A stretch of DNA of 64,000 bases from Leeuwenhoekiella blandensis MED217 (GCF_000152985.1 NZ_CH672395.1:700678-764677), one strand, 5' to 3'; shown: positions 27,390 through 36,931, counted from the first letter of the stretch. Made by a program: numbers and translations. Notes: generated by a model not told the origin, from the sequence alone.

Positions 27390-29300
27390 ATGAAACTTAA
27401 ATTATACCATTTAAAAAATACCTTACTGCTGTTTTTTGTCACTGCAATGACTTTTGCTCAAAAAGCAGAAGCACCGGATTATACCTATGATGTGGGAGCC
27501 GGAATTAATGATATGACGCTTACTTTGGGTGGAACGCTCGTTGTTTGTACAAACGACGGTCTGGCTGGGATCAAACCGGGATCAAATGAGTTGGTTTTCA
27601 ATTTTACCGATTATGGAAGCGTAAAGCCTGAAGAAGTACAATATATTCCAAATTCGCCCTATTTGATGGTAGATCAAAATGGAGTAGGCGGTATCAAAGC
27701 CTTATCGGGTTTTTCAAGCAAGAAAGCAGTGATCGATTATATCTCTGGTGAGGTTTTGTTCAGTACTGAAAAATACGACTGGAAAACCGTGCAAACTGCA
27801 GATGTGATGATGCCAGAGAACAAACTCGTGATCAGCGGACTGCAAAAAGGCGGTGGTCAGGCAGAATCTGTAACTCCAAAAATCGCAGTATATGACTTGC
27901 TCACCGGTGAGCTTGATTATTCTTTTTTCTTGATCAAACCAGGAAAAACCACAGCTAAATATTTTGCAGTTAGTGGAACGCCGCTATTGCTGAAGGATAA
28001 ATTACTTGTGCCTACCACGCAAGGTATTTATGCTAAGACCAAAACCGGAGAAACGCTTTGGGAGAATAAGGTGAAAGGTGTGAATTGGATGGTTACTAAC
28101 GAAGATGAAAGCGATATCTATGCCATTGAAATGAACGATGCAAAGACCAATACGCAAGTGTATAAAATAGGGGCGAACGGAGCGGAAATTTGGAAAGATG
28201 CTCCCAAGGTTCAAGGTGTGGTGAGTAATTTTCAAATCCTACCTCAAGGGCTTATCGTGGTAAGTGACAAGGACACTTCGGGAAAAAGTATTTTAGCGGG
28301 TCGTTCAGAATCTAAGATCAACTTTTTGAGTGCTTCTACCGGCGAAGATTTGTGGGATAAAGCGCCAAAAACTAAAGGTTTTGTACAGCATTTTTACGTG
28401 ATGGATGATGGTGTATTATTCGGTATTTATGAAGGTGGAATCAATAAAGTTTCTTTTGATGGAACTCCTTTATTTAAGAAACCGCTTAAAACAGGAGAAG
28501 ATATCAAGTTGATGGCAGAAACCCCTAACGGACTCATCTATATCACTTCTGAAGATGCAAATATTGTTGACCTAAAAACCGGGGATCAGGTTTGGAAAAA
28601 ACCGTTGAAATACAAAAGCGTTAACAGCGTGACTTCAGCTTTTGATGCGAAAAACAACCGCTACTTGATCAATGCAGACGATGAGCTATTTGCGATAGAT
28701 GCAGAAAGTAGTGAGATTTCGACCTTAGCAAAAGTGAAGTTTGAAGAAAAAGAATACCCGAGTACACTAAGCGTTCGCGATAACGGAATTTACTTAGGTA
28801 GCGATCAAAATATGGCTTTGCTTGATTTTGATGGCGACACACAATATCACACCTATCTAAAATCTCCAGGTCGCAGTACTTTTGGTAAAATTGTTGGGGG
28901 TGTTACTGCAGTTGCCAGTACAGCGTTAACTATGACCTCTGCAATGGCAGCAGGTGCTAATATGCGTGGTCACGCGGTTAATACCAATAATCTTAGAAAT
29001 TATAATGAATACGGAAGAGAGGCTAAACGTGCGCAGGATATGTTTGCTGGTATGGCAGATGCTTCTTTTGAATATCTAAACAAACGTTTTAAGGCTTCAG
29101 CAGCGACTGAAAATGCACAATTTATCTTGACTAAACTTGATGATGGTACGGGGCTTGCAAAAGTGAGTAAAGCCAACGGCGAGATAGAAAAAGAGATCAT
29201 TCTAGAAGATAAAAAACCGGAATATAAGGTTGATGATTATGGTGGTGTGCTGTATTACAAAGCAGATAATAAAACCATCTATGCCTATAATTTAAACTAA
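27390..29300 (+). CDS. Exported PQQ-like beta-propeller protein of unknown function
   Basis: A 636-residue protein with a signal peptide ending AMTFAQ. It has repeated propeller-blade motifs of the form (G/A)-x-x-L-W-(E/D)-K: TGETLWENKVKG, GAEIWKDAPK, TGEDLWDKAPKT, TGDQVWKKPLK. An Ala/Gly/Met-rich segment with weak hydrophobicity lies near residues 505-530 and interrupts the last blades. No enzyme residues were recognised. Exported propellers of this sort usually act in binding or assembly. A palindromic site 60 bp upstream is shared with the preceding lipoprotein gene and the response regulator. Confidence 0.7.
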   Translation: MKLKLYHLKNTLLLFFVTAMTFAQKAEAPDYTYDVGAGINDMTLTLGGTLVVCTNDGLAGIKPGSNELVFNFTDYGSVKPEEVQYIPNSPYLMVDQNGVGGIKALSGFSSKKAVIDYISGEVLFSTEKYDWKTVQTADVMMPENKLVISGLQKGGGQAESVTPKIAVYDLLTGELDYSFFLIKPGKTTAKYFAVSGTPLLLKDKLLVPTTQGIYAKTKTGETLWENKVKGVNWMVTNEDESDIYAIEMNDAKTNTQVYKIGANGAEIWKDAPKVQGVVSNFQILPQGLIVVSDKDTSGKSILAGRSESKINFLSASTGEDLWDKAPKTKGFVQHFYVMDDGVLFGIYEGGINKVSFDGTPLFKKPLKTGEDIKLMAETPNGLIYITSEDANIVDLKTGDQVWKKPLKYKSVNSVTSAFDAKNNRYLINADDELFAIDAESSEISTLAKVKFEEKEYPSTLSVRDNGIYLGSDQNMALLDFDGDTQYHTYLKSPGRSTFGKIVGGVTAVASTALTMTSAMAAGANMRGHAVNTNNLRNYNEYGREAKRAQDMFAGMADASFEYLNKRFKASAATENAQFILTKLDDGTGLAKVSKANGEIEKEIILEDKKPEYKVDDYGGVLYYKADNKTIYAYNLN

Positions 29301-29305
29301 AAAAC

Positions 29306-29340
29306 TCCCGAAGTGCTTATCGAGTGCTTCGGGATTCTTA
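29306..29340 (+). terminator. Intrinsic terminator
   Basis: TCCCGAAG pairs with CTTCGGGA and is followed by TTCTTAATT. It lies 6 bp after the propeller gene. Confidence 0.75.
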
Positions 29341-29351
29341 ATTGCTAAAAG

Positions 29352-29690
29352 ATGCATCTCATTTTTATCGTTGTGGGTTTAAGTATCCCGTTAGGGTATT
29401 TGATTTTTAGAGTGGTAGAACGTCAATTTGGCTATCGTTTTTCTAAAGCCAAAATTGCCTTTTTTTATAGCTTCGCTGCGATGGTGTATACACTTGTTGC
29501 GTTGCTTGCTAGTTTTTTACACCTCTATTTTCTACAGTTTTATATCGCTATTCCTGCTTTGATTACCGCATTCTTATGTTTTTATAGAGCAAAGCAGTTA
29601 AGCTTAAAATCAAACCATAAACGCTTTGTTTTAATACTGCTGGTGTTGGTAAGTATCTGGTGTTGTATTCAGCTTATAAATTCATTTTAG
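29352..29690 (+). CDS. Small four-helix membrane protein, unknown
   Basis: A 112-residue, very hydrophobic protein with about four membrane segments and a short basic loop (YRAKQLSLKSNHKR). No family recognised. Its TAG is directly followed by the ATG of the DUF6498-like gene, so the two are translated from one message. Confidence 0.6.
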   Translation: MHLIFIVVGLSIPLGYLIFRVVERQFGYRFSKAKIAFFYSFAAMVYTLVALLASFLHLYFLQFYIAIPALITAFLCFYRAKQLSLKSNHKRFVLILLVLVSIWCCIQLINSF

Positions 29691-30434
29691 ATGGAAAAGT
29701 TCAACTCAACTGTTTTATTAAAAGTTGCGAGACCCGACAAGTCTAATGCCGCATTGTATCTAAATGCGATGTTTTTATTGATGCTGTTGGCAGTAGGTTT
29801 TGTAACACCGTGGAGTATTGTGATGGCTTATTTTCTTGAGACCATTATTATTGGGATATTAAATGCATTGAAAATGGCTCTTTGCGTCGCGTACAAACGA
29901 CACAATGGCGGCACACAAGGATTTGGGATCATTCTCTTTTTTCTGGTGCATTATGGTTTTTTTGTGGCGATACAGAGCATTTTTGCTTTTACATTTTTTG
30001 AGTTAGGAGGAAGCACCTTTTTTACAGATGGTATTTCAGTTTTAAAGAATTACTGGACGCTACTCCAATTAGATGGTATGTGGCTTTTGCTCTTGAGCAT
30101 AATTCTCAATAACTGCTTTTCTTTTATAACCGACTTTCTGGGAGAAAAACGCTACCTGAAATTTACAGCTAGTGAGTTGATGATCAAACCCTATTTGCGC
30201 ATATTCATTCAGCAGTTTGTGGTAGTGCTTTCTGGTTTTTTCTTAGTGTATCTCGATGCCGGTTTTATTGCAGCGGTTTTGCTTATTGTGATTAGACTTG
30301 CGATTGATTTATTTCTGGTGAGTTTGCGAGACAATTCGGCTTCTATAGATAAAATGGCAGATTGGTATGCTTCAAAAAACGTTGAAGTTTCTGCGGAGGA
30401 AGTTAAAAAGCAACTCAAAATTTTTACGGAGTAA
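29691..30434 (+). CDS. DUF6498-like integral membrane protein
   Basis: A 247-residue protein with about six membrane helices. The opening helices contain FVTPWSIVMAYFLETIIIG, followed by FLVHYGFFVAIQSIFAF, a pattern remembered from DUF6498 proteins, and the C-terminus is short and acidic. Function unknown. It abuts the upstream small membrane protein gene with no gap. Confidence 0.7.
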   Translation: MEKFNSTVLLKVARPDKSNAALYLNAMFLLMLLAVGFVTPWSIVMAYFLETIIIGILNALKMALCVAYKRHNGGTQGFGIILFFLVHYGFFVAIQSIFAFTFFELGGSTFFTDGISVLKNYWTLLQLDGMWLLLLSIILNNCFSFITDFLGEKRYLKFTASELMIKPYLRIFIQQFVVVLSGFFLVYLDAGFIAAVLLIVIRLAIDLFLVSLRDNSASIDKMADWYASKNVEVSAEEVKKQLKIFTE

Positions 30435-30450
30435 GTAATGCATTAAGCCT

Positions 30451-30717
30451 ATGATTTTAGAAAGTGCGCACGTGTTGGGTTTTTTATTGGCGGTTTCGCT
30501 TATAGCCGCTGGTATGGTTTTGATTTGTTTTTGTCTACGAAAAAAGGATCGCTTAGCATCTGCTTACCGCTGTCAACAATTACAATCGAAACTTGAAATA
30601 CACCAAATTCAAATAAGAACGAGAGCGCTTAATTTGAAACAATACGACTTCCAAGAGTATAATCTTAAGGAGATACTTATGTGTCAAATAAGTCCAAAAT
30701 GGCATTCAAAGGCTTGA
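30451..30717 (+). CDS. Small single-helix membrane protein or kinase remnant (88 aa)
   Basis: An open frame of 88 codons starting MILESAHVLGFLLAVSLIAA. One membrane helix (about residues 8-28) is followed by an amphipathic, coiled-coil-prone tail (CQQLQSKLEIHQIQIRTRAL). The QSKLEI stretch resembles the linker before the phosphoacceptor His of HPK7-type kinases, but no catalytic part follows. It could be a real small protein or a decayed kinase start. It lies 16 bp after the DUF6498-like gene and 50 bp before a sensor kinase gene. Confidence 0.4.
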   Translation: MILESAHVLGFLLAVSLIAAGMVLICFCLRKKDRLASAYRCQQLQSKLEIHQIQIRTRALNLKQYDFQEYNLKEILMCQISPKWHSKA

Positions 30718-30767
30718 AAAATAAAAAAATAGGGTTATTTTACGTGTTTTTTTATAGTGCTAAAATT

Positions 30768-32855
30768 ATGATGTTTAGGATTCTCATTGCCACTTTTTGC
30801 TTGCTAAGTTTTCAGGTGAAGGCTCAAATCAATCAAAATAAAGTTGATAGTTTAAAAACAGTTATTGCACAGAGCAAAGCTGAAGATAAAACTGAAGCAT
30901 ACGTGAGGCTTATTGAAGTCTTTGAGTACAAGGAAAATGATTCAGCAGATTACTACACACGAAAACTCATTCAATACGGGAAGAGAACTAAACAATTAAA
31001 ACCTGAAATTAGGGGCTTGCTCATTAAAGCCAAGTTCTTTATTCAGACTTCAACATATGATTCTGCGCATTATTATTATAAGAAGGCTTGGGCACAATTA
31101 GAGAGTTTTGAAGATTATCAACTGAAGTCAATTTACTATGGCGATCAAGGAGTTTTAAACTTTTATCAAGGAGATTTTAAGCAAGCCTTAGAGAATTTTA
31201 GCAATGCGCTAGAACTTGCTAAATCAAATAAAAAGAAGGACGATGTGCTTACCTTTTTGAATAATAAAGCTTTGGCAATGTCATATCTAGGGCAAGCTGA
31301 AGCTTCTATTGATGTTCACGAAGAAGCAATAAATCTGGCTAAAGAGCTTAAGGATTCTACAGCATTAGGTCGGTCTTTAAATAATCTGGGTCTCATTTAT
31401 GAAGATATGGATGCGCTTGAAAAGGCTTTGGAGTTCTATGAAAAAGCGCTGGTTATAAAAGAGAAACACGGTACGCCACAAGATATTTTAAATGGAAAGT
31501 ATAATGTGGCCAATATGCATAGGGAGTTGGCTGAGGATATTCAAGATACTGTAATGCTCAATAAATCTGAAGCTGAATTTGAAAACTTAATTCTTGAGGC
31601 TGAAAAGGAGAATTATGGTAAACTTGTCTTGTTTGCAAAAACTGCTCTAGCTCAAGTCGCTACTTCTAAAGGTCAATTTGAGCGAGCAATCGAATTATAT
31701 AAACCCGTAATAGATGGTGCTCTTGCTCAAAAGGATAATCAAACCTTGCGCGTGGTTTATCTTAATGTAGGTTCTAATTATTTTGAGTTGGAGAATTACC
31801 AGCAGGCAAAATACTATCTGGAGCTAGCAGAACCCTTTATAGTACAAGCTGAAAACCCAAGCGATAGCGCCAAGTTGTATAAAAATCTTGCTAAAACTTA
31901 TTATGAATTAGGCGAGTTTAAGAAGGCCTATGAGTATTCAAACAACTATCAGAAAGCTTCAAAAACCTTGATAGATGAAGATCTTCAAGAAAAAATAACA
32001 GATTTTGAGGTCAAATATGAAACCGAGAAAAAAGAGAACCAAATCCTCGAGCAGCGTGCCCAGCTTGCTGAAAAGGATCTCGAAGTGCGCCGTAAAAATG
32101 CATTTATTTATGGCAGTCTGGCTTTAGCCTTTGTATTGGGACTTTTAGGCTACTTGATCTACAGCAGACAAAAATTGAAAAATAGTCAGCTGCAAAAAGA
32201 GCACGAACTTCAAGTCGCTTTAGCAAAGATCGAGACCCAAAACCGACTTCAGGAGCAGCGCTTGCGCATCTCAAGAGATCTGCATGATAATATTGGTTCG
32301 CAGCTTACATTTATCATTTCGAGTATTGATAATCTCAAATATCGTCTTAAAGATGCAGATTCAGTTATACTTGATAAATTGAGCAGTATAAGCGCTTTTA
32401 CGTCAACGACCATCAATGAGTTGCGGGATACGATCTGGGCGATGAATAAAGAAAAAATTTCTGTCGAAGATTTACAAACGCGAATTTCTAATTTCATCGA
32501 GCGCGCCCAAAGCAGCAAAGATGAGGTGCAGTTTAGTTTTAGCTATAAAAATGAAGGGCCTGATAATTTTGCATTTACTGCGATCGAAGGTGTAAATATC
32601 TATCGCATAATTCAAGAGGCGGTTAATAATGCCTTAAAATATGCGCAAGCGCAACATATAAATGTAAGTCTGTTCACTCGGGATTCTGCGACATATCGCG
32701 TGTCTATCGTGGATGATGGTAAAGGTTTTGATATGCTAAATGCCTCTTTGGGTAATGGCTTAGCAAATATGAAAAAACGTGCTCAAGATATAAACGCAAA
32801 GATTGAGATTAGCTCAAACCAACCCGGTGGTACAAAGGTTTTATTAGAGTCGTGA
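30768..32855 (+). CDS. TPR sensor histidine kinase (HPK7/LuxR-partner type)
   Basis: About 695 residues. A signal peptide (MMFRILIATFCLLSFQVKAQ) precedes a periplasmic array of TPRs (about residues 90-400, e.g. LGRSLNNLGLIYEDMDALEK), a coiled coil, a membrane helix (about 444-464), a second coiled coil and the kinase core. The HisKA_3 phosphoacceptor is His506 in SRDLHDNIGSQL; ATP-binding motifs are EAVNNALKYA, VDDGKGFD and GNGLANMKKRA. Such kinases pair with LuxR-type response regulators; one lies at 33813, behind a Nudix-type gene. A start at 30681 would mask the signal peptide. The sensed signal is unknown. Confidence 0.9.
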   Translation: MMFRILIATFCLLSFQVKAQINQNKVDSLKTVIAQSKAEDKTEAYVRLIEVFEYKENDSADYYTRKLIQYGKRTKQLKPEIRGLLIKAKFFIQTSTYDSAHYYYKKAWAQLESFEDYQLKSIYYGDQGVLNFYQGDFKQALENFSNALELAKSNKKKDDVLTFLNNKALAMSYLGQAEASIDVHEEAINLAKELKDSTALGRSLNNLGLIYEDMDALEKALEFYEKALVIKEKHGTPQDILNGKYNVANMHRELAEDIQDTVMLNKSEAEFENLILEAEKENYGKLVLFAKTALAQVATSKGQFERAIELYKPVIDGALAQKDNQTLRVVYLNVGSNYFELENYQQAKYYLELAEPFIVQAENPSDSAKLYKNLAKTYYELGEFKKAYEYSNNYQKASKTLIDEDLQEKITDFEVKYETEKKENQILEQRAQLAEKDLEVRRKNAFIYGSLALAFVLGLLGYLIYSRQKLKNSQLQKEHELQVALAKIETQNRLQEQRLRISRDLHDNIGSQLTFIISSIDNLKYRLKDADSVILDKLSSISAFTSTTINELRDTIWAMNKEKISVEDLQTRISNFIERAQSSKDEVQFSFSYKNEGPDNFAFTAIEGVNIYRIIQEAVNNALKYAQAQHINVSLFTRDSATYRVSIVDDGKGFDMLNASLGNGLANMKKRAQDINAKIEISSNQPGGTKVLLES

Positions 32856-32938
32856 AAAACACGCTTTTCTTGGTGATTTGAGGCAGACTACCAATATTGC
32901 TTAAAAAAACGTATTTTGTACGCTTAAAATAGGTTTAT

Positions 32939-33664
32939 ATGACTCCAAGCTCAGCCAGTATTGCGCACGCTTCAAACAATGATTTTTATGCCGATAATGA
33001 GAAATTATACGTCGCGACAGATTGTATCGTTTTTGGTTTTGACGATGGAGATTTAAAGTTGCTTATCTTTAAAAGACGTGTGGAGCCAGATTCTGGGATT
33101 TGGTCACTTATTGGAAGCTTTGTGCAACTTGATGAAGATGTAGACGATGCTGCACGAAGAGTTTTAAAAGAAATTACCGGGCTTGATCAAATCTTTTTAG
33201 AGCAGTCAAAAACCTATGGTAAAGCAGATCGAGATCCTGGATATCGTTGTTTATCTGTGGCGCATTACGCGTTGATACGTCTTCAGGATTATGATAAGGA
33301 ACTTGTAGAAAGTCACGGGGCTTATTGGTATACGTTAAAAGAATTGCCCAAGTTGGCTCTAGACCACGACTTGATGGTTCAAGATGCTTTAGATAAATTA
33401 AGACGTAAAGCGCGACATCAGCCAATTGGTTTTGAGTTGCTTCCTGAAAAATTTACCATTCCGCAGTTACAGAAATTATATGAGGCAATCTATCAACGAG
33501 AATTGGATCCTCGTAATTTTAGAAAGAAAGCTTTATCACTTAAAGTGCTCGTAAAGCTTGATGAGAAAGATAAGTCGGGATCTAAACGAGGTGCATTTTT
33601 GTACCGCTTTGATGCTGAAAAATATGAAGAACTTTTGCAAAGTGGTTACAATTTTGAGATCTAA
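32939..33664 (+). CDS. Nudix-fold transcriptional regulator (NrtR/AraR-like), catalytically degenerate
   Basis: A 241-residue protein: N-terminal Nudix domain (about 20-150), C-terminal winged helix (about 165-241; FTIPQLQKLYEAIYQREL, then RNFRKKALSLKVLV). The Nudix box is incomplete: in RRVLKEITGL only one of the metal-binding glutamates of REUxEExGU remains, so hydrolysis is unlikely. This matches regulators that use the Nudix domain to sense a nucleotide or sugar. It lies between the sensor kinase and response regulator genes, which is odd. Target and ligand are unknown; a palindromic site follows its stop by 7 bp. Confidence 0.8.
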   Translation: MTPSSASIAHASNNDFYADNEKLYVATDCIVFGFDDGDLKLLIFKRRVEPDSGIWSLIGSFVQLDEDVDDAARRVLKEITGLDQIFLEQSKTYGKADRDPGYRCLSVAHYALIRLQDYDKELVESHGAYWYTLKELPKLALDHDLMVQDALDKLRRKARHQPIGFELLPEKFTIPQLQKLYEAIYQRELDPRNFRKKALSLKVLVKLDEKDKSGSKRGAFLYRFDAEKYEELLQSGYNFEI

Positions 33665-33671
33665 TCAATAA

Positions 33672-33691
33672 AATAAGGCAAATGCCCTATT
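33672..33691. promoter_or_regulatory. 20-bp palindromic site, copy 3
   Basis: AATAAGGCAAATGCCCTATT differs from copy 2 at two positions. It lies 121 bp before the response regulator start and just after the Nudix-type regulator gene. TTG trinucleotides follow at 33697 and 33706. Confidence 0.55.
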
Positions 33692-33755
33692 GCTTCTTGT
33701 GCCCGTTGAAGCTAGTTTAGCACTATCAATTACAATACTGTTTTTGAATATATCA

Positions 33756-33791
33756 TCCGGAAAAGAGTTAGGGGACTTTTCCGGATTTTTT
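33756..33791 (+). terminator. Intrinsic terminator or attenuator
   Basis: TCCGGAAAAG pairs perfectly with CTTTTCCGGA across a 10-nt loop and is followed by six T. It ends only 21 bp before the response regulator ATG, so it may end the Nudix-type gene message or act as an attenuator for the regulator. Confidence 0.85.
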
Positions 33792-33812
33792 CTAACAATC
33801 TTCTAGCTTTCT

Positions 33813-34463
33813 ATGTCTGTAAGAATAGCCATCGTTGACGACAAGATTTTTTTAGCTAAAGCAGTAGCTGAAAAGCTTTCCTTTTTTGAAGATTTTAAGC
33901 TGAAGTTTATCGCGGCTCACGGCGCCGACTTGTTGACCAAGCTTGATGAAAATTCAAATATAGACCTGATATTGATGGATATTGAAATGCCGGTGCTCAA
34001 TGGTATCGAAGCGACTGCTTTAGTCAAGCAAAAGTATCCGCAGATCAAGATCATTATGCTTACCGTTTTTGATAATGATGAACATATCTTTAATGCGATC
34101 AAAGCCGGGGCAGATGGGTATTTACTAAAAGAAACATCTCCAGACATTCTTGAAAAAGGAATTAGAGAAACACTCTCTGGCGGGGCTGCCATGAATCCTT
34201 CAATAGCGATGCGTACGCTCAAATTATTGCGCAATCCAGAGTCAATAAGTAATCTGCAAGAGCGCGAAGAAATCTCGTTATCTTCAAGAGAGGTCGAAGT
34301 TTTAGAACAGTTGAGTAAAGGTCTGAGTTATACTAAAATTGCCGAAAATCTGTTTCTCTCGCCAAGCACGGTGCGTAAACATATCGAGAATATTTATAAG
34401 AAATTGCAGGTGCACAGCAAGATCGAAGCTGTAGAAAAAGCCAGACAAAACAATATTATATAA
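33813..34463 (+). CDS. LuxR/NarL-family response regulator
   Basis: A 216-residue protein with receiver and GerE-type helix-turn-helix domains. Receiver: Asp9/Asp10, phosphoacceptor Asp56 in ILMDIEMP, Thr in MLTVF and Lys in LLKETSPD. DNA-binding domain: LSSREVEVLEQLSKGLSYTK and LSPSTVRKHIENIYKKL. The likely partner is the TPR sensor kinase ending at 32855. A palindromic site and a terminator hairpin lie upstream; autoregulation is possible. Confidence 0.92.
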   Translation: MSVRIAIVDDKIFLAKAVAEKLSFFEDFKLKFIAAHGADLLTKLDENSNIDLILMDIEMPVLNGIEATALVKQKYPQIKIIMLTVFDNDEHIFNAIKAGADGYLLKETSPDILEKGIRETLSGGAAMNPSIAMRTLKLLRNPESISNLQEREEISLSSREVEVLEQLSKGLSYTKIAENLFLSPSTVRKHIENIYKKLQVHSKIEAVEKARQNNII

Positions 34464-34542
34464 TATGCTGTTAAGATTGGCAGCTTCCTTTTTTCTTTCC
34501 GTAATTAATAGATAAATTGAAAGGATTCTTTAATCTTTCATT

Positions 34543-35154
34543 ATGCGGAAAGTCTTAATTGTAATTCTTCTTCTCGTTCTCGGGTATTTCACCTATCAAT
34601 ATTTTAATACTAAAAATGAAAAGCGCGATCAATTAATTGAAGCGACGCAGCTCATTGAAAAGGAAATTAAAAACGTAGGCAAGCTTGTAGTGACCGAAGG
34701 TTCTTTTGCGCAGGTTTTTACTTATAAAGATTCAAAACAGATCTTTAATTTGGTTGAGGCAAATAAAAAAGCTTTAGTAGTGATTAATGCTAAAGTGACT
34801 ATCGCATACGATCTACGCGCTTTAGAGACTGAAGTTGATCCCGAAAATAAGATCATCACGATAAAAAAAATTCCGGATCCAGAGATCAATATCAATCCCG
34901 ATATTGAATATTATGACGTTTCGCAAGATTATTTAAATCAGTTTGAAGCTTCAGATTATAACAAAATTAAAAAGCGCGTGATGGTTTCGGTTAAGAAAAA
35001 AGTTGAAGCTTCAGAGTTGCCTAGCAATGCCCAAAACCGACTCCTTGCCGAGCTTGCCAATATTTATGTAGTGACCAATACTTTGGGTTGGACCTTGCAA
35101 TACAACACAACACCTATCAATTCGTCACAAGAATTGAAAACACTTTTAGACTAG
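34543..35154 (+). CDS. DUF4230 protein
   Basis: A 203-residue protein with one N-terminal membrane helix (MRKVLIVILLLVLGYFTYQY) and an extracytoplasmic DUF4230 domain (LVVTEGSFAQVFTYKD, AKVTIAYDLRAL, IKKIPDPEINI). Function unknown. Its last 9 bp overlap the convergent hydroxylase gene. Confidence 0.8.
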   Translation: MRKVLIVILLLVLGYFTYQYFNTKNEKRDQLIEATQLIEKEIKNVGKLVVTEGSFAQVFTYKDSKQIFNLVEANKKALVVINAKVTIAYDLRALETEVDPENKIITIKKIPDPEININPDIEYYDVSQDYLNQFEASDYNKIKKRVMVSVKKKVEASELPSNAQNRLLAELANIYVVTNTLGWTLQYNTTPINSSQELKTLLD

Positions 35155-36897
35155 TTCTAGTCCGTCTTCAATTAGATGTTTAACCTTAGGATTTTGCACT
35201 TTGACTTGTTCTAAATGTTGAAGGATTTCAGTCATAAAAGAGGTATGGTTCTCATCCTTAGCGAGTTCATACAATTCTACCGAAAGTAACCAGTCTTTGG
35301 GGTGGCTTTTTTTCAGAATGTCGAGAACAGCCTGAGGCGAAAACTTAGTGTCTTTTCCTTCTCTGTAATTACGCACAGCAAGATAGAGATCTTCCAACTC
35401 TTGGCGTTGTGCGCTCATTTTTGGCTTTGCTGTTGTAGAAGAAATCTTATGTTGAATTAAATCAAACGAATTAAAATCTGCCGGTCCCGCAAAAGCTGAA
35501 GCGATCCTTTTGCCCACTGCGAGATGGTAAATTCCCCACTCGGGCTTAAATAAAATACGTTCGCCAAGACTTACGGTACACTCTTTAAAACTGATGAGAA
35601 TGATTTTTCCTTTAAGATTCCGTGTTCCGGTAATGATCTCCCCACTAACCGTGATGCCACCTTCAAACTCAAGGTTAACATTATTTCCTTCAGAGATTTT
35701 ATACGCCAGTAAATCCTTGGGGCTCATATCTTCAATAGCGAGATTGATGCCTTTAAGTTTACCTACAGCGCTTCCGTAGCCATCAGGGTGATTGATCGTG
35801 CCGTGACCTACCAACTCTTTCTCGTGATAACTCAACGCACTTTTTCCTTGTGTTTGCACATAAGAAACCCGGTCTTTATGAAGGATCATTTCTGTAAACA
35901 CTCCAGAAATTTGCAAACCGGTACTGAGTTCTATCGTCCCTAAATTTTTACTGTCAATCAGTTTTTGCAAACCTTCGGGACCGCCGGTGCGCAACGCCAT
36001 GCTGTTGGCAAATTCCTCAAGGACTTCGCTCAAAAAGGCAAAATTAGGTGTTACATAAAGTTGAGGTTGCGGTTTTGTGATGTCAAATTCCTGTTGGGCA
36101 GCGTCGATTGCGTAGGGGAGTTTTTTCACTTTATCGGTCATACACCAAGCACTTTCTCCAATAGAAGAAAGCAAGCCGGCTCCGTATATTTTTGGCTGTT
36201 CCGGAGTTCCTATGAGTCCGTATTCAACTGTCCACCAATGCAGATTTCTTATCAGCGCCATTTCACTAGGCGTTCCCATATTATTTTGCAGAAAATCTAC
36301 GCGTTGTTCTACCTTTTCAATTTCGCTTTGCGGCGTATCTTCCGCTTCTTTTAAGATTGAAAGTTCGCGTAAAGCTTCATACAACTCATAATCTTTAGCT
36401 GAAGAAATCGCTTTACACCCAATTTCACCAAAGCGTCTTAGATATTCAGCATACTCAGGATTGGCAATAATAGGCGCGTGGCCGGCGCCCTCGTGAATGA
36501 TATCTGGCGCGGGAGTATATTCAAGATGCTCTAGCTGTCTGATGTCTGAAGCAATAACCAAAACATTATACGCCTGAAACTCCATAAATGCCGCCGGTGG
36601 AATAAACCCGTCAACAGCGACTGCTGCCCAGCCAATTTCTTTTAAAATGCGATTCATTCCATACATATTGGGAATGTGATCGATAGAAATCCCGGTTTGT
36701 TTGAGACCATCTAAATAGGATTTGTGTGCAACGGTACTAAGGTATGCGACGTTTTTACGCATCACATAACGCCACACCGCCTGGTTGATCGCGGTATAAT
36801 TGTCGTAATTCTGCGGTTTAATGTATTGCTTTAAATGCGCAGGAAGACGCTCGATAAGTGGATTAGTTTCTATATTTTTATCTAAAACCTGACTCAT
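35146..36897 (-). CDS. Aromatic amino acid hydroxylase (phenylalanine 4-monooxygenase-like)
   Basis: A 583-residue protein whose N-terminal half is a biopterin-dependent hydroxylase domain. The iron ligands are His/His in IIHEGAGHAP (about residue 135) with a downstream Glu, and FMEFQAYNVLVIASDIRQLE precedes them. A C-terminal extension of about 250 residues has no family I recognise; this long form occurs in other flavobacteria. By family it hydroxylates phenylalanine (or another aromatic residue) with a pterin cofactor and non-haem iron. It is divergent from a crotonase-type gene across a region with symmetric repeats. Confidence 0.85.
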   Translation of the reverse strand: MSQVLDKNIETNPLIERLPAHLKQYIKPQNYDNYTAINQAVWRYVMRKNVAYLSTVAHKSYLDGLKQTGISIDHIPNMYGMNRILKEIGWAAVAVDGFIPPAAFMEFQAYNVLVIASDIRQLEHLEYTPAPDIIHEGAGHAPIIANPEYAEYLRRFGEIGCKAISSAKDYELYEALRELSILKEAEDTPQSEIEKVEQRVDFLQNNMGTPSEMALIRNLHWWTVEYGLIGTPEQPKIYGAGLLSSIGESAWCMTDKVKKLPYAIDAAQQEFDITKPQPQLYVTPNFAFLSEVLEEFANSMALRTGGPEGLQKLIDSKNLGTIELSTGLQISGVFTEMILHKDRVSYVQTQGKSALSYHEKELVGHGTINHPDGYGSAVGKLKGINLAIEDMSPKDLLAYKISEGNNVNLEFEGGITVSGEIITGTRNLKGKIILISFKECTVSLGERILFKPEWGIYHLAVGKRIASAFAGPADFNSFDLIQHKISSTTAKPKMSAQRQELEDLYLAVRNYREGKDTKFSPQAVLDILKKSHPKDWLLSVELYELAKDENHTSFMTEILQHLEQVKVQNPKVKHLIEDGLELV

Positions 36898-36931
36898 AAA
36901 CTCAATGCTTCTTGATCCTTAAATTGGGATT

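Noticed and set aside
32939..33664. Active Nudix hydrolase
   Set aside because: The Nudix box lacks key glutamates and the protein ends in a winged-helix domain, fitting a regulator.
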